Assembly: GCF_030692605.1 (NCBI RefSeq)
Contig: NZ_JAUYUD010000037.1
Coordinates: 1-45,185 of the forward strand
Source: Lutibacter sp.
GTDB lineage: Bacteria > Bacteroidota > Bacteroidia > Flavobacteriales > Flavobacteriaceae
DNA length: 45,185 nucleotides
Direction of reading: 5' to 3'
Below are positions 26,386 to 35,065 of this stretch, piece after piece. Below the pieces are notes generated by a model, which was not told the origin of the DNA, made no database searches, and saw nothing but the letters and a program-made list of their open reading frames with translations. A program made the position numbers and the translations under genes. Every line of letters begins with the position of its first letter. Positions within the stretch are counted from its first letter, which is position 1.

Positions 26386-28479
26386 TTATAAATCTTGCGC
26401 TTGTATTGCTGTTAATATTACAGTATTAAAAATATCATCTATAGTACAACCTCTACTTAAATCATTTACCGGTTTATTTAAACCTTGTAACATTGGGCCA
26501 ATAGCTAATGCTCCTGTTTCTCTTTGAACTGCCTTATACGTGTTATTTCCTGTATTCAAATCTGGAAATATCAAAACATTTGCTTGCCCAGCAACTTCAG
26601 AATCTGGCATTTTACTTTTACCTATTCTAGCATCAACAGCCGCGTCGTATTGAATTGGGCCTTCTACTTTTAAATCTGGTCTTTTTCTTCTAATAATTTC
26701 AGTTGCTTCTCTTACTTTATCAACATCCGCTCCTTTTCCAGACTCCCCAGATGAATAGGAAAGCATTGCAATTTTAGGTTCAATTCCAAAATTCATACTA
26801 GAATCCGCCGATGTAATTGCAATTTCAGAAAGTTGCTCTGCAGTTGGATTTGGATTAATGGCACAATCTCCAAAAACAGAAACTCGATCTTCTAAACACA
26901 TAAAAAATATAGATGATACAACCGAAACTCCTGGTTTTGTTTTAATAAATTGCAAAGCAGGTTTAATAGTGTGTTGAGTTGTGTGAGCAGCTCCAGAAAC
27001 CATTCCATCTGCAAGACCTTTATAAACCATCATGGTTCCAAAGTACGACACATCACCCATTAAATCTTCAGCCACATCTATAGTTAATCCTTTATCTTTT
27101 CTTAGTTCAAATAAGGTATTAGAGAAATCAGAATAATAATCAGACTCAATAGGGTTAATAATTTGAACTTTATCCAAATCAAAATGCAATCCTAATTGCT
27201 GAATTTTGTATTCAATATTAGTTTTAGAACCTAAAATCGTTAAATCAACAATATCCATTTCAATTAACCTACATGCAGCAATTATTATTCGGTCATCATT
27301 GCCTTCGGGAAGAACAATATGTTTTCTGTGATTTTTGGCTCTTTTTAATAAGTTATACTGAAACATTTTCGGAGTCATTCCAACATTTTGGAATGCAATT
27401 AATTTTTCAATTAATGCATCAACTTCTATGAATTTATCAAAGGTATTTAAGGAGGTTGCAATCTTTTTCTTGTTCCCAGCATACATATGAGAACGAACTG
27501 CCCCAATTTTATTTGCAACTTCAAAAGTTCCTTCACTTACAGTTAAAATTGGTACTATTTGCGATAACCCTTCAATCAGTTTTAAAATTGAATCTTCAGG
27601 CATAATTCCACCTGTTAATACAATACCAGAAATTTTTGGATAATTGGTTGAAATATTTGCCTGCAACGCCCCCAAAATAATATCAGCTCTATCTCCAGGA
27701 GTAATTATTAAACAATCTTCTTCTAAATAAGTAAGATAATTTCTCAATTGCATTGCTCCTACCTTAAAACTTGAAGATTGGTTATTAATAAATTCTTTTC
27801 CGTATAAAACCTCGGCTCCTATCGATTTGGCTATTTCTTTGATCGTAGGGTTTTTCAATGATGCAATCATTGGAATTACTCCAACAAAAACATTCTTTGG
27901 TATATTTTTTTGTACGCCTTCTTTTACCATTTGAATATTAACCTCTTGAACCTTATTAGCAATTACAGCTAGAACTTCAACATCCCTATCTTTGAAAGAA
28001 TCGTATGCCAAACACAAATCACCTATAAATTCGTCCATAGTTTTGCCAACTCCGCTCGAAACAATAATTGCCGGGATTCCTAAATTTTTTGCAATTAAAA
28101 TATTTGCATCTAATTCAATAGCAACCCCTTCACCAGAAAAATCAGAGCCTTCAACCAACATAAAATCGTGCTTTTCCTCAAGAGCTTTATATTTTTCAAT
28201 AATAGTATCTATTATTTCACCTTCTTTACCTTTGTTTCTTTTTTTAATAAATTGGGAACGCGTGTAAGCAAAAGCATCATCTGGATTAATATCCAAATCG
28301 AAATGTGATATAATGGTATTGATATGATTGTCTTTTTTACCTTTAGAAACATCGTCAATTATAGGTCTAAAATATCCAACTTTTGCCGTTTTTCCCAATA
28401 ACATTCTCATTAAACCTAGTGAAACAATAGACTTACCACTATTAGGTTCACTAGTTGCAATATATATAGCTTTATTCAT
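26386..28479 (-). CDS. pta: Phosphate acetyltransferase, long form
   Basis: Exchanges CoA and phosphate on acetyl-CoA to give acetyl phosphate for AckA. The 697-residue protein is the three-domain form: an N-terminal P-loop, dethiobiotin-synthetase-like domain (SEPNSGKSIVSLGL, residues 9-22), a central DRTGG domain (about 215-320) and the C-terminal catalytic PTA domain (about 370-697, with LPEGNDDRII and SYSSGESGKGADVDKV). The N-terminal domains are regulatory in enterobacterial Pta. The gene has a TAnnTTTG box just upstream and diverges from hutI. Confidence 0.96.
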   Translation of the reverse strand: MNKAIYIATSEPNSGKSIVSLGLMRMLLGKTAKVGYFRPIIDDVSKGKKDNHINTIISHFDLDINPDDAFAYTRSQFIKKRNKGKEGEIIDTIIEKYKALEEKHDFMLVEGSDFSGEGVAIELDANILIAKNLGIPAIIVSSGVGKTMDEFIGDLCLAYDSFKDRDVEVLAVIANKVQEVNIQMVKEGVQKNIPKNVFVGVIPMIASLKNPTIKEIAKSIGAEVLYGKEFINNQSSSFKVGAMQLRNYLTYLEEDCLIITPGDRADIILGALQANISTNYPKISGIVLTGGIMPEDSILKLIEGLSQIVPILTVSEGTFEVANKIGAVRSHMYAGNKKKIATSLNTFDKFIEVDALIEKLIAFQNVGMTPKMFQYNLLKRAKNHRKHIVLPEGNDDRIIIAACRLIEMDIVDLTILGSKTNIEYKIQQLGLHFDLDKVQIINPIESDYYSDFSNTLFELRKDKGLTIDVAEDLMGDVSYFGTMMVYKGLADGMVSGAAHTTQHTIKPALQFIKTKPGVSVVSSIFFMCLEDRVSVFGDCAINPNPTAEQLSEIAITSADSSMNFGIEPKIAMLSYSSGESGKGADVDKVREATEIIRRKRPDLKVEGPIQYDAAVDARIGKSKMPDSEVAGQANVLIFPDLNTGNNTYKAVQRETGALAIGPMLQGLNKPVNDLSRGCTIDDIFNTVILTAIQAQDL

Positions 28480-28493
28480 TTTAAAAATTTTTG

Positions 28494-28501
28494 CAAAGGT
28501 A
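28494..28501 (-). promoter_or_regulatory. -7 box of pta
   Basis: The minus strand reads TACCTTTG, an exact TAnnTTTG. Transcription would start about 8 bases before the ATG at 28479, giving a very short leader. Confidence 0.45.
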
Positions 28502-28604
28502 CTGCAAACTATCTTTATATCTATGGTTTTTTGGTATTTTTGATGTGTTCTTATGGAGAATTAATTTATTAAAATTCAATTTTTAATACCTCTCAAAATT
28601 CCTG

Positions 28605-28612
28605 TATATTTG
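28605..28612 (+). promoter_or_regulatory. -7 box of hutI
   Basis: TATATTTG, an exact TAnnTTTG, 19 bases before the ATG at 28632. The -33 region is T-rich but not TTTG. Confidence 0.45.
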
Positions 28613-28631
28613 AACTGTTAAATTACCTTTT

Positions 28632-29867
28632 ATGACAACCTTAATTATCAATATTAAAGAATTAATTCAAATAGAAAATGTACCAAAATACATAGTAAAA
28701 GGTGCTGATATGAAAATTCTTCCAACCATAAAAAATGCCTATTTGCTAATTGAAAATGATCTTATTAAGGATTTTGGTACTATGAGCAATGTGCCAAATA
28801 TAACATCTCAAATTACAATAGATGCATCTGGTGGGTCTATTTTGCCTGCTTGGTGCGATAGCCATACTCATATTGTTTATGCAGGGAACCGTGAGCAAGA
28901 ATTTGTAGATAGAATTAATGGATTAACTTATGAAGAAATTGCTGCAAATGGTGGTGGAATCTTAAATTCATCAAAAGTGTTAATTCAGACTTCTGAAGAA
29001 GATTTATTCGACCAATCTTCTCATAGAATTGAAGAAGTTATGAAACTTGGAACTGGGGCTATAGAAATCAAATCAGGTTATGGTTTGAATAAAGAAGGTG
29101 AATTAAAAATGCTTCGAGTAATTAAAAAATTAAAACAAAAATATCCTATCACCATAAAAGTTACTTTTTTAGCTGCACATGCCTTGCCTATCGAATTTAA
29201 AGATAAAAAAAGTGATTATATAGATTATGTGATTCAAGAAATATTGCCAATAGTAAAAAAAGAAAAATTAGCTGATTATATTGATGTTTTTTGCGAAACT
29301 GGTTATTTTAACGTTGAAGACACACATAAAATTTTACAAGCCGGAAAAAAAGCTGGGTTACAAGGTAAAATTCATGTAAATCAGTTTACAGCTATTGGTG
29401 GAGTTGAAGTTGGGGTGAAAAATAAAGCACTTTCTGTAGATCATTTAGAAATAATGAATTCTGATGATATCAAAATTTTAAAAAATAGTAAAACTATGCC
29501 TGTAGCATTGCCTTCGTGTTCCTATTTTTTAGGTATTCCTTATACCCCTGCCCGCAAAATAATTGATGCTGGATTACCCCTAGCATTGGCAACAGATTAT
29601 AACCCTGGTTCAACACCTTCTGGAAATATGAATTTTGTAATATCAACAGCATGCATTAAAATGAAAATGACACCCGAAGAAGCTATCAACGCTGCAACCA
29701 TAAATGGTGCATACGCAATGGGATTAGAAAAAACTCATGGAAGTATTTGTATTGGTAAAAAAGCTAATTTTATTATTACAAAAGTAATACCTAGTTATAA
29801 TTTTATTCCATATTCATTTGGAAATCACCAAATTGACCAAGTATTTATTAATGGATTACGAGTTTAG
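28632..29867 (+). CDS. hutI: Imidazolonepropionase
   Basis: Third step of histidine degradation: opens imidazolone propionate to formiminoglutamate. The 411-residue amidohydrolase shows the metal-binding HxH in CDSHTHIVYAG (near residue 78), the substrate segment AIEIKSGYGLN, a further metal histidine in HVNQFTAIGG, and the catalytic Asp in LATDYNPGSTP. No hutH, hutU or hutG is adjacent, so the rest of the pathway must lie elsewhere. It converges with the Wzc gene, leaving nine bases between the stops. Confidence 0.95.
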   Translation: MTTLIINIKELIQIENVPKYIVKGADMKILPTIKNAYLLIENDLIKDFGTMSNVPNITSQITIDASGGSILPAWCDSHTHIVYAGNREQEFVDRINGLTYEEIAANGGGILNSSKVLIQTSEEDLFDQSSHRIEEVMKLGTGAIEIKSGYGLNKEGELKMLRVIKKLKQKYPITIKVTFLAAHALPIEFKDKKSDYIDYVIQEILPIVKKEKLADYIDVFCETGYFNVEDTHKILQAGKKAGLQGKIHVNQFTAIGGVEVGVKNKALSVDHLEIMNSDDIKILKNSKTMPVALPSCSYFLGIPYTPARKIIDAGLPLALATDYNPGSTPSGNMNFVISTACIKMKMTPEEAINAATINGAYAMGLEKTHGSICIGKKANFIITKVIPSYNFIPYSFGNHQIDQVFINGLRV

Positions 29868-29876
29868 TATTAATTT

Positions 29877-32336
29877 CTATTTCTTTTTAAATCTCCTCAT
29901 TACTTTAGTTAAAAAAGAAGAATTAATATCTGAAACATACCCACTTGAATATTTACCAAGTCCATATCCATAGCCGTAACCATATCCGTAACCGTAGCCA
30001 TATTTCGATTTTATTTTAAAATCATTCAATACTATACTTATATTGGAAATTTCCTTTTTTAAATATTTATCATTAATCATCTTAAGCATTGGTTTTTGAG
30101 AATATCGTTGTCTAACTACATAAATAGTAGCATCAACAAATTTTACCAATTCTAAAGCATCGCTTACTAAGCCAATTGGAGGCGTGTCTAAAATAATATA
30201 CTCATACTCTTCTTTTAAACTTGCTAATAATTCAGCGATAGCATCGCTTAATAAAAGTTCAGACGGATTTGGTGGTACTAGTCCAGAAGTAATTACATCA
30301 AGATTTGGAATATTAGTAGAACTAATAACTTCCGATTTGCTATTCTCCGAAATTAAATAATTTACAACACCTTTTTCATTGGATAAATTAAAATCTCCAA
30401 ATATTTTTGGCTTACGCAAATCCAAACCAACCAAAATGGTTTTTTTTCCACTTAATGCAAAAACAGTTGCCATATTAATTGAAATAAACGTTTTACCTTC
30501 TCCACTAACCGAAGATGTTACCAATATTGTTTTGCTTTTATCTTTTGAACTTCGGGTAAATAAAAATTGTAAATTGGACCTTACTCCTCTAAAAGATTCA
30601 GCTACAGAAGATTTTGAATTTAAAAACACTGCTAAATTACTTTCAATGCCACTTTTACCAATTACACCAAGTACTGGAATTGGTGAAATTCGTTCAATGT
30701 CTTCAACTGTTTTAATACTATTATCAAAAATTTCTCTAATTATAATTAAAAATAAAGGAATTAAAACTCCTAATAATAAGGCAATCATATAATTAAATTC
30801 TTTACGTGGCAACACTGAACCTTGTCCGGTATCTTTGGCTGAATCTAAAATTGAAATATCAGAAACGCTTGCTGCGATGGCTATATCTGCTTCATAACGT
30901 TTCTGCATTAAAAAGACAACATTATTCTCAGTTAAGCTGTATTTTCGTTCGTAATTAATTAATTGCTGCTCTTTTTTTGGTAGTTTACTCAACTCATTAG
31001 CATAGCCACCCAGTCTACCTCTGCTGTTTGAAAGGTTTAAAACTATTGCCTTTCTTAACGATGAAATATTTTCTAAAACAACTCTTTTCGTAGTCTCTGC
31101 ATCTTGTCTGATCTGAATTAAAGCTGGATGATTTCCAGTTACTTGTTTAGAGAGCTGATCTTTTCTAATTGATAATTGTGTTAATTGACCAACCATTTCA
31201 GAAATTGAACCATCTTCAATATTTATGATTGCTGGTGCTGGAATGTTCGTGTAATTTTCATGAGTTTTAATATAATTTGTCAAATTATCTAAATACTCAA
31301 TTTTATCAAGTAATACTTTTTGTGCATTATCTAAACTTATCGTTTTAGAAAAAATTTCACTTCCTTCTGCAGATAATTGATATATGGAATTATCTCGCTT
31401 ATACTTTCCAATATTACTTTCAATAACTTGTAAACTATCTGAAGTGGTTTTAAACTGCGCATCAATAAAATCTTTGGTACTATGCGCATAATTAGTTTTT
31501 CGTTCTAATTCTCTTTCAGCCAAAACTTCAACTGTTTTATTTAAATAATCAACAAGTCTGTTTTTGTTTGCACCAGTAAGTGTAATTTCAACTAAAGAAG
31601 TACCTTGTAAACCTGTAGCTCTAATATTTTGGTATTTTTCAGTAACTAAATTAATGGGTTTTAATCTTAAATAAAATATTTTTCCTTTAAGTCTATTTTC
31701 AGTCACCAATCCTTCCAATTGCCCTTTTAAGAAAGGTAAATTAATATATTCGTTAATAAGATATTTCTTTGAAAAAACGGCTTCATCTGAAAAATATTCC
31801 TTAATTGTTTCATCTTTATAATTCATTAATTCGTAAGATTCCTTTTCAGAAAAATCAATTGATAAATTAAAACTTTCATTGTCAATAAATTCAATTTTTA
31901 TTAAGGTATTAAGTAATTGAAACTGGTTTGGTTGAAGTTTAACTAAAAAAGGCGTTTTACCATACACATCATCCTTTCTAAACCTACCCTCTTTCAAATA
32001 TTCAATGTAAAAATTTAATCTATTAATAACTTCCTCATTATGAGAACGAGAGGTCAATGATTTCCTAATAGATTCTACCTGATCACTTACACCTCCCCAA
32101 TTAAATGCAATATTAGTACCTGTTGCGAATAATGGGTTTTGCTTTTCTTTAACAACAATGGTGGTTTTTAGACCAAATATTTTTTCAGTAGAAATATTGT
32201 AATAAAAAGCAATAAGTAAAGCAATTACAACTGAAAAAACAAACCATTGCCAATTAGCTAAAATTCGATACAAATAATCTTTAATACTAGAAATTTGTTC
32301 ACTAGGATTTGTAATAAATTTAAATTTATTTTCCAT
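29877..32336 (-). CDS. Polysaccharide co-polymerase with tyrosine autokinase domain (Wzc-like)
   Basis: An 819-residue inner-membrane protein controlling capsule or exopolysaccharide chain export. It has an N-terminal Wzz helix (about 30-48), a long periplasmic coiled-coil region, a second helix (about 512-532) and a cytoplasmic BY-kinase domain. The kinase shows Walker A in SSVSGEGKTF (near 605-615), Walker A' GLDLRKPK (near 638) and Walker B YIILDTPP (near 715). The C-terminal tyrosine cluster is a run of seven GY-type dipeptides (about 29961-30003) plus two more tyrosines, then a basic end. The Wza gene lies 8 bases upstream. No glycosyltransferases or Wzy/Wzx are in the window. Confidence 0.93.
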   Translation of the reverse strand: MENKFKFITNPSEQISSIKDYLYRILANWQWFVFSVVIALLIAFYYNISTEKIFGLKTTIVVKEKQNPLFATGTNIAFNWGGVSDQVESIRKSLTSRSHNEEVINRLNFYIEYLKEGRFRKDDVYGKTPFLVKLQPNQFQLLNTLIKIEFIDNESFNLSIDFSEKESYELMNYKDETIKEYFSDEAVFSKKYLINEYINLPFLKGQLEGLVTENRLKGKIFYLRLKPINLVTEKYQNIRATGLQGTSLVEITLTGANKNRLVDYLNKTVEVLAERELERKTNYAHSTKDFIDAQFKTTSDSLQVIESNIGKYKRDNSIYQLSAEGSEIFSKTISLDNAQKVLLDKIEYLDNLTNYIKTHENYTNIPAPAIINIEDGSISEMVGQLTQLSIRKDQLSKQVTGNHPALIQIRQDAETTKRVVLENISSLRKAIVLNLSNSRGRLGGYANELSKLPKKEQQLINYERKYSLTENNVVFLMQKRYEADIAIAASVSDISILDSAKDTGQGSVLPRKEFNYMIALLLGVLIPLFLIIIREIFDNSIKTVEDIERISPIPVLGVIGKSGIESNLAVFLNSKSSVAESFRGVRSNLQFLFTRSSKDKSKTILVTSSVSGEGKTFISINMATVFALSGKKTILVGLDLRKPKIFGDFNLSNEKGVVNYLISENSKSEVISSTNIPNLDVITSGLVPPNPSELLLSDAIAELLASLKEEYEYIILDTPPIGLVSDALELVKFVDATIYVVRQRYSQKPMLKMINDKYLKKEISNISIVLNDFKIKSKYGYGYGYGYGYGYGLGKYSSGYVSDINSSFLTKVMRRFKKK
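29961..30003 (-). repeat. GY-dipeptide repeat encoding the tyrosine cluster of Wzc
   Basis: Seven tyrosines alternate with glycines. The codons vary (TAT/TAC, GGC/GGT/GGA), so the DNA repeat is imperfect with a rough 6- to 12-base period, while the protein repeat is exact. Confidence 0.85.
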
Positions 32337-32344
32337 TTGAATAA

Positions 32345-33085
32345 TTATATATTTTTAACCAATAAAACGGAACTAACAACAAAAGATAAAATTGTTACCA
32401 CAGTTGAGAATGTTTGAAAAGCGTTTGTGCCTGTTCCCCATGATTTTTGTTTTAATGGGGCCACATATATAATATCATTTGGTTGAATGTAAAAATGTTC
32501 AGAATTGAAAATATCAATACTGGTTAAGTCTAAACTATATTTTTTAACACCATCCAATGATTTTCGAATTAATACTACTTCCTTTTTATTACCCAACTGG
32601 GAAATTTCACCTGCATTTGAAATTGCATCTACAATTGAAACCTGATTTTGAGCTAAATTTTTGGTTCCTGGAGAACCAACTTCACCTGTTACCACAAAAT
32701 TAATTCCTGCTAGCTTTACCGTAACAAATACCCCAGCTGTATCCTTAATATATTTTGTTAATTCAATTTCTATTTTCTCTCTAATTTCCTTCTCCGTATA
32801 ACCCAAAACATTAACATCTCCCAAATATGGAATTCGAATATTCCCTTGTCTATCTACTGAATAACCAGACGACTCACCTTGTGCAAATAATGTTACTAAA
32901 TCTTTATTTTCTGCTTTTATAAAAATAGTTACAACATCATTAACTTGTAATCGATAAGGTTCATTATTCAATTTATAAATTTCTAGGTTAGATTTTGGCT
33001 CACCTTGAAAAGAAGTCATTTGTTTAGTTGTGATACAAGATGACCCTAATGACAAAATCAAAATGTAAAAAAAAAGTTTCTTCAT
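32345..33085 (-). CDS. Polysaccharide export outer-membrane lipoprotein (Wza-like)
   Basis: A 246-residue lipoprotein: signal ending LGSSC (lipobox, Cys near residue 17), a polysaccharide-export domain (about 45-135, YRLQVNDVVTIFIKA and VDRQGNIRIPYLGDVNVLG), one SLBB-type domain (about 145-215) and a hydrophobic C-terminal helix (about 224-244) that would cross the outer membrane, as in Wza. It is shorter than E. coli Wza (379), with fewer SLBB repeats, which is usual in Bacteroidota. It forms a two-gene operon with the Wzc-like kinase. Confidence 0.92.
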   Translation of the reverse strand: MKKLFFYILILSLGSSCITTKQMTSFQGEPKSNLEIYKLNNEPYRLQVNDVVTIFIKAENKDLVTLFAQGESSGYSVDRQGNIRIPYLGDVNVLGYTEKEIREKIEIELTKYIKDTAGVFVTVKLAGINFVVTGEVGSPGTKNLAQNQVSIVDAISNAGEISQLGNKKEVVLIRKSLDGVKKYSLDLTSIDIFNSEHFYIQPNDIIYVAPLKQKSWGTGTNAFQTFSTVVTILSFVVSSVLLVKNI

Positions 33086-33105
33086 AAAATTTTATTGAGG
33101 TAACG

Positions 33106-33113
33106 CAAATATA
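33106..33113 (-). promoter_or_regulatory. -7 box of the wza-wzc operon
   Basis: The minus strand reads TATATTTG, an exact TAnnTTTG, 20 bases before the Wza ATG. No clean TTTG is seen at -33. Confidence 0.45.
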
Positions 33114-33173
33114 ATTTTTAATAACAGATTAAAATAATTTTTAAACTATTTTCGTAATAAATACAACTATAAT

Positions 33174-33950
33174 ATGTGGTTTCAAGTCTTTTCATATTTT
33201 AAATTTTTAATTAAATCTACAAATCAACATGGAATTCATTCCCCTTTTATTTATGATTTAGTAACCAAATGTTTCTATAAAAATGCTGATAAAACTACTC
33301 GCAATTCCATTAAAAACGTCATACAATTTTTAAAATCAAATCCAAATACTATCGACGTAATCGATTATGGAAGTGGCTCTAAGGTGTTTAAAAATAACCG
33401 TCGAAAAATTGGATTAATTGCAGTGGTTGCTGGAAGTTCACTTAAAAAAGCAATATTTTTAGCCAAATTAGTAAATTACCTAAAACCCAAAAGTATTTTA
33501 GAAATTGGAACCTCCGTTGGAATTGGAACTTCTGCTTTAAGTTTCGGGTATCCAAAATCAAAAATAACTACCATAGAAGGTTGTAGTAACACTGCAAAAA
33601 TAGCTCAAGAAACTTTTAATCATTTTGGGTTGACTAGTATTGAATTAAAAATTGGACAATTTGAACAAGTACTTCCAGAAATATTAGAAAATCAAACATT
33701 CAATTGCATATTTTTTGATGGAAATCATAAAAAAAATCCGACACTAAACTATTTTGAACTTTGTTTAAAAAATGCTGAAACAACTTCAGTTTTTATTTTC
33801 GATGATATCTATTATTCAAAAGAAATGTATGAAGCCTGGAACATTATTAAAAAAAACCCGAATGTTTCTGTAACTATCAACACTTATTATTTTGGAATTG
33901 TGTTTTTTAAAAAGGAACAAACAAAACAACATTTTACGGTAAGAATCTAA
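33174..33950 (+). CDS. Class I SAM-dependent methyltransferase (O-methyltransferase-like)
   Basis: The 258-residue protein has motif I ILEIGTSVGIGTSALS (about residues 109-124), an acidic residue at the end of the next strand (TTIEG), and the post-motif FFDGNHKKNP with a following FDDIYY, the layout of small-molecule O-methyltransferases. A 100-residue N-terminal region beginning with QHGIHSPFIYDLV precedes the Rossmann core and is seen in flavobacterial homologues. The substrate is not known. It diverges from the wza operon with 88 bases between the starts. Confidence 0.82.
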   Translation: MWFQVFSYFKFLIKSTNQHGIHSPFIYDLVTKCFYKNADKTTRNSIKNVIQFLKSNPNTIDVIDYGSGSKVFKNNRRKIGLIAVVAGSSLKKAIFLAKLVNYLKPKSILEIGTSVGIGTSALSFGYPKSKITTIEGCSNTAKIAQETFNHFGLTSIELKIGQFEQVLPEILENQTFNCIFFDGNHKKNPTLNYFELCLKNAETTSVFIFDDIYYSKEMYEAWNIIKKNPNVSVTINTYYFGIVFFKKEQTKQHFTVRI

Positions 33951-34007
33951 ATTTCACTAATTTTACAACCATTAAAACAAGTATTTTTTATTTTTAAAAT
34001 AATTTTT

Positions 34008-34583
34008 ATGAAAATATATACTAAAACAGGAGACAAAGGTGAAACTTCTTTATTTGGAGGAACGAGAGTTCCAAAACATAATATACGAATTGAAGCTTAT
34101 GGAACAGTTGACGAACTCAATTCTTATATTGGTTTTATTAGAGATCATATAAAAGATATTCAAATAAAAACTGTTCTCATCGAAATCCAGACAAATTTAT
34201 TTACCGCAGGAGCTATATTAGCTACTGCACCTGATAAAAAAATACTTAAAAATGGAAAAGATCGCTTAAACATTCCAACAATTAATCCTAACTCTATTTC
34301 AACTTTAGAGCAACAAATGGATTTAATGAATGATGAATTACCAGAAATGACTCATTTCATTTTACCTGGTGGCCACCCAACAGTGTCAATTTGTCATATT
34401 GCTCGTTGTATTTGTCGCAGAGCTGAAAGACGTTGTACTGAACTTCATTATAACTCGCCAGTAAATGAGTCTATATTGGTATATTTAAACAGACTTTCAG
34501 ACTATTTATTTGTGTTGGCACGGAAATTGACTAAAGACTTGCAAGGGAGTGAAATACAATGGATTCCTGAAAAATTAAAATAA
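34008..34583 (+). CDS. Cob(I)yrinic acid a,c-diamide adenosyltransferase, PduO type
   Basis: Transfers adenosyl from ATP to cob(I)alamin to make adenosylcobalamin. The 191-residue protein has the ATP-binding N-terminal motif TKTGDKGETSLFGGTRVPK (residues 4-22), the GTVDELNSYIGF segment and the helix CRRAERRC near residue 138, all characteristic of PduO/MMAB enzymes. There is no B12-dependent enzyme or cobalamin riboswitch in the window; it likely serves methylmalonyl-CoA mutase or ribonucleotide reductase encoded elsewhere. Confidence 0.94.
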   Translation: MKIYTKTGDKGETSLFGGTRVPKHNIRIEAYGTVDELNSYIGFIRDHIKDIQIKTVLIEIQTNLFTAGAILATAPDKKILKNGKDRLNIPTINPNSISTLEQQMDLMNDELPEMTHFILPGGHPTVSICHIARCICRRAERRCTELHYNSPVNESILVYLNRLSDYLFVLARKLTKDLQGSEIQWIPEKLK

Positions 34584-34617
34584 GTTCTTTGTTATATAAA
34601 ATAATATCAAAAATAAC

Positions 34618-34647
34618 TTGACTTTTTAACTAAAAAAATTACTTTTG
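34618..34647 (+). promoter_or_regulatory. Promoter of the DUF2795 gene
   Basis: TTG at 34618-34620, a 19-base spacer, and TACTTTTG at 34640-34647. RNA would start near 34654, 17 bases before the ATG. Confidence 0.6.
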
Positions 34648-34670
34648 CACAAATAATAAAATTCAAAGCT

Positions 34671-34892
34671 ATGTATTGGACACTAGAATTAGCCTCTTAT
34701 TTATCAGACGCGCCTTGGCCAGCAACTAAAGATGAATTAATCGATTATGCGATCAGAACTGGTGCACCTTTAGAAGTGGTAGAAAACCTCCAAGAGATTG
34801 AAGATGAAGAAGAAAATTTCGAATCTATTTTGGAAATTTGGCCAGACTATCCGTCGGACGAAGATTATCTTTGGAATGAGGATGAATACTAA
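34671..34892 (+). CDS. DUF2795 domain protein, 73 aa
   Basis: A small, very acidic cytoplasmic protein. Residues 5-45 (LASYLSDAPWPATKDELIDYAIRTGAPLEVVENL) fit DUF2795, a helical domain that resembles small nucleic-acid or protein-binding helix-turn-helix units. The C-terminal half is an acidic tail ending DEDYLWNEDEY. Function unknown. It has its own promoter and terminator, consistent with independent, possibly strong, expression. Confidence 0.82.
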   Translation: MYWTLELASYLSDAPWPATKDELIDYAIRTGAPLEVVENLQEIEDEEENFESILEIWPDYPSDEDYLWNEDEY

Positions 34893-34901
34893 ATAAAAAA
34901 C

Positions 34902-34932
34902 AAAAAAAGTCTCAAAATGAGACTTTTTTTTT
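34902..34932 (+). terminator. Terminator after the DUF2795 gene
   Basis: Stem AGTCTCA/TGAGACT with loop AAA, extended by A-run and T-run pairing, directly after the stop codon. Confidence 0.9.
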
Positions 34933-35065
34933 ATCATATAATCAATAAAATTTTCTGAAATTATTAAGTGTTTTAAATTCAAAATATTTTAATTTCGTTT
35001 CATTATTATAAACCATTAGTAATTACTATTAAAATGGTAATTACAATTTACTAGATATCAAAATT

